NCBI RefSeq assembly: GCF_024139115.2
Contig: NC_085141.1
Span: 45,505,065-45,569,064 of the forward strand
Length of the DNA: 64,000 nucleotides
Direction: 5' to 3'
From: Armigeres subalbatus
Lineage: Eukaryota > Arthropoda > Insecta > Diptera > Culicidae
Shown: piece by piece, positions 1 to 10,163 of the stretch
How the letters are laid out: each line of letters starts with the position of its first letter
Position numbering within the stretch: position 1 is the stretch's first letter
Notes under the pieces: model-generated
What the model was told of the DNA's origin: nothing
The model's database searches: none
What the model saw: the letters and a program-made list of their open reading frames with translations, nothing else
Made by a program: the position numbers and the translations under genes

Positions 1-659
1 CTGAATTTTCCATCTGACTTTCAAACATTCATCTTATCTGCAATAAAAAAGGCAGCACCAATTTCTTCGCTTCGTTTACCATACCATTAAGAAGCAAACT
101 CATTTACCTCTAATTCCTGTTATTTTAATGCGGTGTGTGTTTTCCAAAATAAACCTTTCAAATATTCATAAGTTGACTCAGCCACAATTCGAGGCTCATT
201 CCGTTCCAGAATCCAGCTGTTACATGACACTACTTCTCTGGATGGTTCCTTGATACTAATTTCGATAAAAAATACAAATTTCCTGTTGAAGTCACGCTTG
301 GCAAAAAACAATCTCCATAATCGTCAAGAAAATGAACTTTTCAACCCTCTTCGTCATTTTTCTCGCCTTGCTAACTTGACCAAAACGTAATTGAGATTGC
401 CTGTGGATGAAAAGTTAAAAGTCGATTACCTAATCCTACTTATCCCTTCTGTAAGGGATCAGCTTCAATCTCCTAATTCAAAGTTTCTTGATTCGAAACC
501 GTAATTTTCCGTCAAACATGCTCAGAAAGCCATCACCCTCTCCCACAGCCCGAAACACATGTTAAACGTGTGAAAACGTTCCAAACGATTCGATTACTCC
601 ACACTTGCCCGGAATATCAAAGCTGCGGTACGCTGAGAAATTCCCAAGACTAGACTTAC
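1..659 (-). other. Probable first-intron sequence of the minus-strand gene starting at 819
   Basis: This stretch follows the splice donor at 659-654 on the minus strand and has no convincing coding frame. It is AT-rich. The splice acceptor and second exon would lie left of the window. A few short frames exist, but none has recognisable domains. Intron status is inferred only from the donor. Confidence 0.45.
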
Positions 660-819
660 CATTCACCAGCACGGCCAACTGTCCAAGCCAGAGCAGCAGC
701 AATCCGGCTCCGGTGGCCACCGATTTTCGTTTGGTCGTGGTTGTCATCCTCCCGCTCCCCGTCCTGTTTCCACTTGTCATCGTCAGCGTCCTAGGCCTCG
801 CCACCCTCTGCGCCGTCAT
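660..819 (-). CDS. First coding exon (partial gene) of a probable secreted or membrane protein
   Basis: Seen: an ATG at 819-817 on the minus strand opens a frame of 53 codons plus one base. It ends at a near-ideal splice donor, with GTAAGT at 659-654 following exon bases GAATG. The N-terminal part is rich in Thr, Arg and Gly. From the third in-frame Met (MTTTTKRKS) it becomes a classic signal peptide: a basic stretch, then a hydrophobic core (GLLLLWLGQLAVLV), then NG just before the splice site. Which Met is used is uncertain. The frame could be opened 12 bases earlier only from a GTG, so 819 is preferred. The intron would be phase 1. Inference: this is exon 1 of a secreted or single-pass membrane protein, with the mature protein encoded left of the window. 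The family cannot be named from a signal peptide. GC content is higher than in the surrounding repeats, as expected for a real exon. Confidence 0.6.
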
Positions 820-2195
820 GCGAACGATCACTATTTTGTAATTCCAACCACGTATTCGACCCTCCTAGCAGCGGCAAGGCGAAAGGATCCCTTCTATTTA
901 TTTTGCGATACTCTTTCGTTTCGCTTTGCTGTTTTAGTTGCCTGAACTAACAACGCGGCAGCCCACCATAGACGCGACGCCGAACTCGTTCATCTCCAGT
1001 GGCAGTAGGCAAGCTTTGCTTAAATTTTCTCACCCAAAGACAGCTGGGATCCTTCGCGCACGATGGGTCCTAGGAAATGGAATGGCATGAAACAAAACAT
1101 GCGAAGGAAAGTTTCACACTTTATTGACACATTTTCTATTCTTTCACTTTTCTTAGATTACCCTCCATCTCGGGGTATCGTTCGGTTTCGTTCAGAAGTC
1201 CTGGGGGTCGTGAGCCGTTGCCGGTTATTGGGTGTTGTTTTTCTTCTCCCTAGAAATTGATACTGTTTCTTGCACTTTGAAAGCTACACTTTATCACTCG
1301 AGGGATCCAGTTTGTTCTGATTAGCGAAGTCTAGCTGAAGCAATCTGAAAATATGCAGGAAAATAAAGTTCAGTTAGATTCACGCTTATATACGGGAGAA
1401 GTTGATGAAATTCTTCGCTCAATCTTCTCAGTCGGAGATCCCTACGAAACGACCCTATTCCACTCGAACAAATATGTTCATTAACTGGAATCGGTGTCAG
1501 CTCGGAACGAATCACCTTTGCGTTCTTTCCCTTTTATCGCTTACATCAGCACCTGTCAGACAAAGTAGGCCATGGGAAGCCGGCGAAGGTCTTTCTTCGA
1601 GTTGCCATGATGACGAATGTGAATGGTATTGACTGGTACCAAGGTGGCGGGCGGAGGCGGCGGGGCAAAATTGCATTGCCCTCACTATTTCCTTTTTCCA
1701 AATTGACAGCAACATCTTCCCCGTCCGACGTGAGACACGAAGGAAATGAAACCATCAATAATATAGTAACACTTGTCTCGTTTTGGATTCGGAGCGTGAG
1801 GGAGTTCACAAACCTTGGATTCAGGTCTCATATGATGTGCATAGCAAGATGAAATTTTAATCAGAATTTATCGATACTGTATATTGATCCCCTGCCATAT
1901 TCGATACATTTGTTTGAAACTTTTTAGCGTTCGGGTAGAATGGATGATGATATAAATCATCTTTCAAACTTAAAAATACATGTTCATGATATAATTAGAG
2001 GCGAAAGTACAGATAGTTGATATATGTAGTACTTTTAGGATTAGACCTGTGCGCCATCGCGCCACGCCGCCGCACTATGGGGCGGCTTTGTACAAGTAGG
2101 TGGCCGAAAATATTTTCGCGACATTTCTATAATATTTCACATTATTAGTTCTAAGGTCTCCAAACTCCCTGGAATATAATCATTTTTTCTCCATT
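820..2195 (-). promoter_or_regulatory. Upstream region and probable promoter of the exon at 660-819
   Basis: The bases immediately upstream of the exon (820-1060) are GC-richer than the rest of the region. Reading the minus strand, there is no TATA box at a convincing distance. A GTTAGTTCAGG stretch near 940-955 is only loosely like the arthropod initiator TCAGT. From about 1060 to 2195 I see no gene. A GC-rich patch at 2040-2095 (CGCCGCCGC plus an ACAGGTCTA-like motif in reverse) recurs at 19.94-20.03 kb and is probably a dispersed repeat. Confidence 0.3.
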
Positions 2196-2203
2196 ATATA
2201 CAT

Positions 2204-3092
2204 TAGAGTGGGGCGTCACGGTCATTTTTTCAAATCAATGGTTTTTCGAAGCCATTCTGGGTCCTGAACAACTGTGCAGAATTTGGGACCGATTGGTTGC
2301 TCCCTCGCTTTCCGCATCGCGTTTGAAGTTTGTATGGAAATTAGTATGGGAGAACGTATATTTTTGCATTTCTACTGCTAGAGGTTTCAGTTTATCGTAA
2401 ACCAAGTAGCACATTGCGTTAAAGTATAACCCAAAGGATGCCGAAAAACTTTGCTGAAGAAGGCACGTTGCTGGAACGTCCACGAAAAAAGTTATAACGT
2501 TTCGAACATTGAGTGTTCAAACCATATTCAAAAATCGTTTATTCTGCCAGCACTGCCGTACTACGTAGACGAATAATTTAACTGAGTGTTATTTCAAAAT
2601 AAATAAAATAATTGGGCTTTAGAGCTAATGGGAGCTATCCGGAATTATTTCACAAAGAAAAAAATCCGATAAGAAGGAAGATGGGTTTTGCCTTTCGATA
2701 ACCATAGGTTGTCCGGTAGTGCTGGCAGAAACATTGATTTCTTGCATATGGTTTGAGCAGTCAATTTTCAAAACGTAATAACATTTTTTGTAGACCTTCC
2801 AGCTACGTACCTTCTTCGGCAAAGTGTTTCGGCATCTTCCAAACTATATGCTAACATATTGAGTCACGTGATTGATGATAAATTGAAGCCGCTAAGTGCA
2901 AAAATGTAAAAAAGTACGTTTTCCCATACTAATCTCCATGTAAATTTAAAACGCGATGCGGCATGCGAGGTTGCGACCAATCGAGCTCATATTTTGCCCA
3001 GTTGATTGGGATCCCAAAACGATTCAGAAAAACCTTGATCTCACTTGATCGGACGAAGTTTGCGTTTTTCCATACAACTGCGCCCCACTCTA
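2204..3092. mobile_element. Non-autonomous hAT-like foldback element with 8-bp TSD
   Basis: The ends are inverted copies of TAGAGTGGGGCG (2204 onward, and reversed up to 3092). They are flanked by the perfect 8-bp duplication ATATACAT at 2196-2203 and 3093-3100. Inside, left and right arms of about 400 bp are diverged inverted copies; each carries GCATCGCGTTT, a GATGCCGAAA motif and CTGCCAGCACT. There is no transposase. An 8-bp TSD with a short (C/T)AGAG-type TIR is characteristic of hAT elements; placing it in hAT is inference. A broken relative occurs at 35.3-37.3 kb. Confidence 0.8.
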
Positions 3093-3165
3093 ATATACAT
3101 CTATTTTATTTATGATCGTAATGTACATGTTGCATTAGTCTATTTATATGTATTTTATTAAGGGG

Positions 3166-4277
3166 CCCACACATCATCTATTCATCGACTTCAAAGCCGC
3201 ATATGATACAATCGATCGGGACCAGCTATGGCAGCTAATGCACGAACACGGTTTTCCGGATAAACTGACACGGTTGATCAAAGCGACGATGGATCGGGTG
3301 ATGTGCGTAGTTCGAGTTTCAGGGGCATTCTCGAGAAACCCGCAGAGGGTTACGGCAAGGTGATGGTCTTTCGTGTTTGCTATTCAACATCGCTTTGGAA
3401 GGGGTAATACGAAGAGCAGGGATTAACACGAGTGGTACAATTTTCAATAAGTCCGTCCAGCTATTTGGTTTCGCCGACGACATAGATATTATGGCACGTA
3501 ACTTTGAGAAGATGGAGGAAGCCTACATCAGACTGAAGAGGGAAGCTAAGCGGATCGGACTAGCCATCAACACGTCGAAGACGAAGTACATGATAGGAAG
3601 AGGTTCAAGAGAAGACAATGTGAGCCACCCACCGCGAGTTTGCATCGGTGGTGACGAAATCGAGGTGGTAGAAGAATTTGTGTACTTGGGCTCACTGGTG
3701 ACTGCCGAAAATGACACCAGCAGAGAAATTCGGAGACGCATAGTGGCTGGAAATCGTACGTACTTTGGACTCCGCAAGACGCTCCGATCGAATAGAGTTC
3801 GCCGCCGTACCAAACTGACAATCTACAAAACGCTAATTAGACCGGTAGTCCTCTACGGACACGAGACCTGGACGATGCTCGTGGAGGACCAACGCGCAAC
3901 GAGTTTTCGAAAGGAAAGTGCTGCATACCATCTATGGTGGGGTGCAGATGGCGGACGGTACGTGGAGGAGGCGAATGAACCACGAATTGCATCAGCTGTT
4001 GGGAGAACCATCCATCGTTCACACCGCGAAAATCGGACGACTGCGATGGGCCGGGCACGTAGCCAGAATGTCGGACAGTAACCCGGTGAAAATGGTTCTC
4101 GACAACGATCCGACGGGCACAAGAAGGCGAGGTGCGCAGCGGGCAAGGTGGATCGATCAGGTGGAAGATGACTTGCGGACCCTCCGTAGACTGCGTGGTT
4201 GGCGACGTGTAGCCATGGACCGAGCCGAATGGAGAAGACTCTTATATACCGCACAGGCCACTTCGGCCTTAGTCTGA
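3166..4277 (+). pseudogene. Reverse transcriptase fragment of RTE copy 1, two frameshifts
   Basis: The translation has RT landmarks in order: a DFKAAYDT block near the start, the catalytic box as FADD (FADDIDIM) at about 3471-3494, a thumb region, and the C-terminal block ending with RLRWAGHVARM, TRRRGAQRARW and the terminal TAQATSALV. The frame changes twice. Near 3334, eight bases present in copy 2 are missing. Near 3897 there is a net loss of two bases against copy 2. The N-terminal endonuclease and early RT are absent. It is not functional. Compared with copy 2, it keeps the VYLGSLVTAEND segment that copy 2 has lost. Confidence 0.88.
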
Positions 4278-4293
4278 TGATAAATAAAATAAA
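3166..4293 (+). mobile_element. 5'-truncated RTE-clade non-LTR retrotransposon (copy 1) with 11-bp TSD
   Basis: The body runs from mid reverse transcriptase to a short A/T-rich 3' tail (GATGATAAATAAAATAAA). It is flanked by the perfect 11-bp duplication TTATTAAGGGG (3155-3165 and 4294-4304). The 5' end is cut inside the RT domain, the typical product of incomplete target-primed reverse transcription. The same family is present inverted at 10.16-12.05 kb. The RT and C-terminal layout resembles the RTE/BovB clade, represented in Aedes by JAM1. Confidence 0.88.
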
Positions 4294-4304
4294 TTATTAA
4301 GGGG

Positions 4305-5860
4305 CAGACTTATAGTATTAAACTAGAAAATCGTGTATTGTTCTGAGTTGTACAGATATTCTAAGTCGCCCAAGGACTTCATGGAATACATGCCTTTGTA
4401 TCTACAAGCGTAACTGGTTATCTTTGATAGAATTTTTTTAGACTCTTAACCCTTAAAACAAGTAAAGGGAATACAATAAAATGCTCCAAGAAAGCTACAT
4501 GAAGTCCATGCAATAAAGGTCTCAATGTTTACAAGTGCACTGCAACAACATGCATTTATGTATTATGTTCATGAACATCTTCAACAAAACCATCATCATC
4601 ACTTGACTCGTACGAGACACTGAAGACGGCCTTACTGTTGAGGTAGAAATACGTATCTGTCAAGTTGCAATCAAGTGGTGGAATTAAATGGGATAGTACA
4701 AACTCGTCTTATGATAAGAGAAAACATTTCACTAAAAAGCTCAAAATAATTTTCTGAATCATTATCTCTTTAAGAGCCATTACACTATCTGCTAGGGATA
4801 TTTTTACTGCAGGAACTTTCAATCACTAAAAAATTTTTTAACATCATCTGGATATTGCAGAATAGATTAATTTTGGAGTCGGTTACCTAAATTGAGTGAG
4901 CTTAGCACAAGATCCGACGAGTTCATAGCACTAAAGAATACGTCATGTAAATTTTCCATCAATGATGCTTTCCTGGCATGATAAGTCCGTTTTTTAGGAG
5001 CTTATGTTGGCACTCGGCTGCTTCTTCAGGGACAATTCCAAGTGATACTGCTGAACGAATTATTATATCCCCGGCATGGACAAGAACTTTATGAACTGTA
5101 GCAGTAATGTTATACACACAATTAATACAGCTGCAAATATAACCGGTAAGTTGCTTCACACTTCCTGTCTATCTTTTTAGGGTTTTTTAGCTCTTGACAG
5201 TTTATCGCAATCAGAATGTCCCAGAACAGATGTATTACTTAATTAGTTATTCGTAGACATCTACTGTTTTATTCAAAAGATTTAGATTCGAAAACGCCTG
5301 TCGACATACATACACATAAAAAAATTTAATGTTGTTTATTATTAATATTTCTAATACTTTCTTGCCAAAGCAGGCGCTTAATGACATGCATAAGAAAAAA
5401 CTTATACATCGCATTAGTCACATACATTCGGAAACTTATACTTTTCATTAACTTATGAATGTTATTAGCTTTTTGATATGGGATCATTCATTAGGTGGCA
5501 TAATGAAGAGTATAAGTATTTTCGAATGGTTTTTTGCCATAACATATAAGGTTATTTTTTTACGTGTATATGTATGTTCCCAGTTGTACCTGGTCCCACA
5601 TTGACTTGGCTCTGAAGCTATCATAGAGCTATTTCTGTATAAGCTGTTTTCCTGCGCTCATGCGAGTAATGGAGATATTCCATAAGTGTCCCTATATCTT
5701 TCTCTATCTGAGAGTAAATATTCTAGGAGTTCGAAAAGGATATATACGTTTTCAAACTCTCGGAATATTTATCCTCATAAGTCCATTGTTTTTCACATTT
5801 AATTACTACATGATATATCATGGGCTGCCTTCTCTTGGTGAGTCTACGCCTAATGGAGTA
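4305..5860. other. AT-rich spacer without a recognisable gene
   Basis: No coding frame or domain is recognisable. The only recognisable repeat is the RepA fragment at 4602-4717. Several short AT-rich runs are present. Confidence 0.5.
4602..4717 (-). repeat. Dispersed repeat RepA, copy 1 (one arm, diverged)
   Basis: Read on the minus strand it matches the repeats at 9704-9820, 22533-22708, 29408-29444 (short) and 63835-63960. Shared landmarks in order are TAAGACGAGTTT, TTAATTCCAC, ATACGTATTTC and a terminal TGACTCGA block. The central hairpin seen in other copies is degraded here. The family name is mine. Confidence 0.65.
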
Positions 5861-5867
5861 TAAAGGG

Positions 5868-6880
5868 TGTATTCGATAAAAATGGCACTCCGAAAATCTT
5901 CTGTAACTTTTGAACAAAACACCTGAACTTTTGAGTAAAACACCTGAAAATGTGAACAAATCTTATTCATAGTGTATTGTTTACATCTGCAGAGTTTCAT
6001 AGTTATACATACGGTGATTACGATCATGTTGTCGGAACAAGAGATTGTCAGGGAGAAAAAGTTGTGCATTTACCATCAAAGTCCGGACGCGTCCCACCGA
6101 TCAATCGCTAACAAGCTTGGGATTGCAAATTCAACTGTTTCTTGTATACTGAGAACCTTCAAGGAGCGTCTGAGTGTTCAAATGAGGGAAGTGAATGACT
6201 CGGAGTGGTTCAACATTTTAAGAAGTTCCACAACGTGTCCATTTGAGATGACGCTAAAAAGTCCAAGGTGTCGGTTGGTTTTGTGCAGAAAACTATGAAG
6301 CGTGCTAGGTTATATGCTTACAAGATGCAAAAAAACCCAAACTGAGATGAAAAGCGAAATACCACTGCAAAAACTCGCGCCCGGAAGTTTTACAGTGAAG
6401 ATCGATGATGAAACCTACGTCAAGGCTGACTTCCGTCAACTTCCTGGGCAAGAATATTTCGTTGCCAAGTCTAAGTTAGATATTCCGGACTATGTCCGAA
6501 CAAAGAAGTTATCAAAATTTGCAAAGAAGGATTTTGATGATGATTTGTGGATGTGGTGAAGTAAGCGCTGCCTTCACTACTTCCGGAACAATCAACGGTA
6601 CGATTTGCACCGAAGAGTGCCTCAAGAAGCGTATTTTACCATTCATAAGAAAACACAAATTATCAACTCTGTTTTGGCCTGATCTGGCGTCCTGCCCCTA
6701 CGCTATAGAAACGTGTTGGGGTGGTACCGAGCTAACGGAGTTAAATTTGGCCAAAATACTCACCAAATTCACCGGACCTTCGCCAGATTCAAAAATTCTG
6801 GGCAACTGTGAAGACAAAACTTGACAAACATCCCAAAATTAGTAAAATAGAGCTAGAGTTAAATAAAATTTGGGTAAAAA
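5868..6880 (+). mobile_element. Degenerate Tc1/mariner element, ITmD37E-like
   Basis: The limits are approximate; I could not match a clean pair of inverted ends. A candidate left end is the sequence around 5868-5900, but no convincing partner occurs after the transposase. The interior is the dead transposase described separately. Confidence 0.6.
6026..6840 (+). pseudogene. Broken Tc1/mariner transposase
   Basis: The start is the ATG at 6026 (MLSEQEIV). A helix-turn-helix follows: residues around SHRSIANKLGIANSTVS form the DNA-binding N-terminal domain. The catalytic core then starts with the first acidic block, KIDDETYVKADF (about 6397-6432). It continues through RTKKLSKFAKK and the second Asp in FWPDLASC (about 6673-6696), then a C-terminal block in another frame. 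The order and motifs match Tc1/mariner transposases of the mosquito DD37E type. In the last catalytic block the expected Glu appears as Gln (PDLRQIQ). Together with stops and frame changes near 6298, 6560 and 6700, this indicates an inactive copy. Confidence 0.82.
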
Positions 6881-9050
6881 TAACATTTAAACCAAACCAT
6901 TTAAGAAAACAATGATTAGTTCATATTGCTGTAACGTGTTATTTTCTAATAATAGATATATAGTTTGCACATAGCTTAGATAAACCGTATAGCACGCCTT
7001 AGCGGCTATGGGGTCTCTCGACCTTGAATTCGCTAACGAGTGGCTTAAGCGCCATCTCAATCAATATTGAGGGCCACCCGTCTGCTTTTATGACCGGCAA
7101 GAATCCAAACCTCAGGGCAGGTTTCTTGAAAGAATTCAGTGGATGAGAAATGCACTAGCACACCCGAACGGTTATGAAGTACTTCCGTTCTTTTTCGGCG
7201 AGATGACCGTCCCACGCGTAAATTTACGATGGCTAGAGATCGTCGTTCGGTTAGTCACTGTAGCTCAAATTATCATCATTGGCAGAACCAACCTTCACAA
7301 TTCTCCCTTCTCGTTGTAAGAAAGGAAAAGGAGGGACTGAGTTTCCCTAGCAGTCCAACTAGGAGTAAAAATCACAAAATACGACAAAAAAACACTAACC
7401 GAACGACATCAAAAACCTTTAGTACCTAGACATTACAAACTCGTTGCATTTGAATGGAAAAAACATTTATTTTTGTAGGGCAAAACGGCAACGATTAACA
7501 AGCATGCTTTTATTTGAATTTACAAACTTATCCTAGGATCATTTCACTTCCTCTTTTTCTTTCCTTTCTCTCTACTTTATCTTGTCTGTCTACTTCATGT
7601 GTGCGGTATTTATAATTTTAGCTAGCTTTTATGTGTGTGTGTCAATTCATTTACGCATGCGCATTTCTACTCACGGTACCGTGGATGTTTTCTGGTGCTC
7701 TGCTTTAAAGATCTTTCTTGATGTGGCTCGCTGTCGAAATGGTATTGCGGCAACTCCACCAAGTGACCGCGAGGTTCGCGACCCGGCGAACGGACTGTTC
7801 GATGATGGTTGGTCTTGCGGAGGAACGGTTACCAACGCGTGTCGTTGTACGCTGCGGATCGCAATGGCGATCGATGGCTGCTACACAATAGCGGACGGAT
7901 GGCGGGGTTCGGACAATAACGATGGTCGAACAATACAGCGTCTCGTGGAACGCGCCACCGAAGATGGCAACAAAATGGATTCCGTGGGCAGCCGGAATGA
8001 CTGCTCGGCTACGGACGAAATGATTCGTTTTGAAGGTGGCCGGCGTGGCCAAGACGGACGCAATGGTGACGGTGCGGTCCCTTTCCGGTTCACGGACCAA
8101 AAGCCGCAACTCGGAGAGTTTTCAACGTGGTCGCGGTCGATATCCAGAGGTCGGTAGAGGCGTCGGTTCGAATCTCGTTTTCAAAAACTTCTATTTCTAG
8201 GATACTCGCACAAAAATACTAACGAACCGCACAACACTCTTTAACTGGACTTTAGCCACAACAGATTCACGATACTAGAGACTAAAAAACTCGCACTCCC
8301 GGATCTTTCCACGGTCTCGGTTGAAAATCCAGTGTGGTCCCAAATTGCCTCAGATAGGTCGTGAGGTTGTTCGAATCGTGTCCGGGGTTGTTGAACCTTC
8401 CCAAAGGCCATCAACCTTCCCGATCTAAATCTTTAGCCATCATAAACCTACGAATGAAACTGCCATCTCATTCCCTCATAACGTATCGGATCTGAAAGGG
8501 TTCTCATCTTTCTGAACCCTCTTAAGTCCCACCCCTTGATTCAGACAATCGTGGAAGTTCACGAAGCGACCTGTGAAGCTTTGGCGGTGTTCATCTTAGA
8601 TGAACTTGAACGTTCATTTTTTGAATGAACGTTTACGTGGAACATTTAACATATATGCGTTGAGTAAACTTGTCAGGTGTCGAATTGGTATCTATATTGA
8701 ATAATTTATACACAAAAAGATCTAATGAACATTGAACCATAACTTGAATACAAGATTTACATAACAAGAACCAAAACAATTTAAATTAATTAATATCTAT
8801 TTCATTCATTTACCCTAATCATCAATTATAGTTCTATTTACATATTTACAATAGCCATCATGCTACAACCGTTATATGCGCGCATCTTGTATCGACTTAC
8901 ACATGTTGTCAAAAATTTTACAAAGATAGTTTAGTTGGAAAATCCACCACAAATTATGTTTTTTTTTCTTGCATTTGGTAGTATAGTTTTAATTCAATAA
9001 TAAAAAATCGATAGGTCAGTGTTATGCCCTTCGTTCAGCGGAATCGGAGC
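6881..9050. other. Unassigned stretch with a GC-richer island at 7.7-8.2 kb
   Basis: Between 7700 and 8160 the sequence is GC-rich and open in several frames on both strands: a 191-codon frame on plus from 7582 and a 134-codon frame on minus ending at 7705. None has a domain I recognise. It could be a host regulatory region or a fragment of a retroelement; the sequence does not decide. The flanks are AT-rich and empty apart from the hairpins at 8589-8633. Confidence 0.35.
8589..8633. repeat. Two adjacent hairpins sharing a GTTCAT motif
   Basis: GTTCATC (8589-8595) pairs with GATGAAC (8599-8605) across a 3-base loop. AACGTTCATT (8609-8618) pairs perfectly with AATGAACGTT (8624-8633) across a 5-base loop. 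The two hairpins are three bases apart. They may be the end of a decayed MITE; no TSD was identified. Confidence 0.6.
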
Positions 9051-9059
9051 GAAATGAAA

Positions 9060-9660
9060 AATCTAGGAAATATGATTAAAAGTGAAGCTGGTGGAGCCGG
9101 AGGTGGCGCGAGAACCAGTGAATCTTGCCCAACGACGCCGAGCGATTTGCTTTCCCGCAAGACCCCAACAGCGAATTTGGGTGTGCAGTAAACCAGCAAT
9201 AGCAGTAACCTGGCCAGTATCAGCTAAACAATTTTGATGGCAACCGCAGCGGAGTCGATTGTGGTAACTTGCACCGCGAAAACACATGCCGATGCGCAAC
9301 CGGAACAATATCCAGGGTAGCCAAAGTGGTTGACATCAGCAACATGAAAGGATCGTGACTTCGGTAAGGGCGATGGCCAAATGGAGGATAATTTTAAAGG
9401 CCAAGCAGAGACAACAAAAATGGTGGCTGGCATAATCGTGACAATAACCAGAATATGGGCAACAACAAGCGCCACCAAAACGGTTAGCATTATCACATTT
9501 ATTAAAATAAATTGTTTCCTCAAAACATTATTGTAATTTTTTGCAGAAAATGAATTGTCCAACGTTTTTCAACCGCTGCAAGATGATTTCCATTCATTTG
9601 TCCGGAACCTGATGTATACCTTGTGCATATTGCAAAATACAATGTTAAAATAAAAACTAA
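9060..9660 (+). pseudogene. Decayed gene-like segment, Asn/Gln/Gly-rich, with an intron-like interruption
   Basis: Plus-strand frames give coding-like pieces interrupted by stops: an acidic/Gly-rich start (KSEAGGAGGG), then QYQLNNFDGNRSG, then NGGWHNRDNNQNMGNN. At 9481-9546 a 66-base AT-rich piece starts GTTAGC and ends with a pyrimidine tract and TTTTTTGCAG, like a short dipteran intron. Downstream, AT-rich DNA with AAATAAA-like strings resembles a 3' UTR. The composition recalls the low-complexity tails of RNA-binding proteins such as hnRNPs, but I cannot name the parent. It could also be a decayed host gene rather than a duplicate. In-frame stops make function unlikely. Confidence 0.3.
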
Positions 9661-9703
9661 ATACAAAAATGAAAAATTATATTTCAAACTAATAAATGTT
9701 CAC

Positions 9704-9820
9704 TTGTCATAAGACGAGTTTGTACAATCCCCTTGAATTCCACCACTTAATTGTGTCTTGACAGATACGTGTTTCGACCTCAACTGTAAGGCTCTCTTCA
9801 GTGTATCGTACTTGACTCGA
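9704..9820 (+). repeat. Dispersed repeat RepA, copy 2
   Basis: This is a plus-strand match to the RepA family: TAAGACGAGTTTGTAC, GAATTCCACCA, ATACGTGTTTCGACC, CAACTGTAAGGC, and TTCAGTGTATCGTACTTGAC. It stops next to the TTTGGCC repeat. Confidence 0.65.
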
Positions 9821-9857
9821 CTTCGACTCGAGGCGCACCTCTGCATGAGGGAAGGGT

Positions 9858-10137
9858 CATTTGGCCGAAAGCCATTTGGCTGGAAGTTGTTTGGCCGAAT
9901 ATACCATTTGGCCGAACAGACCATTAGGCCGAAAGTCATTTGGCCGAATGGGTAATTTGACCAAAATGATCATTTGGCCTATTCGGCCAAATGCCCTTTT
10001 CGGCCAAACGACCCTTTCGGCCAAACGACCCTTTCGGCCAAATGACCCTTTAGGCCAAATGACTTTCGGCCAAATGGGTTTTGGCCTAATGGTTTGTTCG
10101 GCCTAGTGGCATTCGGCCGAATGGGTTTCGGCCAAAC
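9858..10137. repeat. Imperfect TTTGGCC short tandem repeat that reverses orientation midway
   Basis: From 9858 to about 9985 the motif is CATTTGGCCGAA-like. From about 9982 onward it is the reverse complement, TTCGGCCAAATG-like, with a loose return to the first orientation near 10075. Unit length is about 11-18 bases and variable. The array lies immediately beyond the 3' end of RTE copy 2 and beside a RepA copy. Confidence 0.8.
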
Positions 10138-10163
10138 GATCTAAAATTAAAAATAGTCCCACA

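Noticed and set aside
7582..8157. 191-codon frame as a host gene
   Set aside because: The N-terminal hydrophobic part is AT-rich simple sequence, no domain is recognisable, and the opposite strand is equally open in the GC-rich part.
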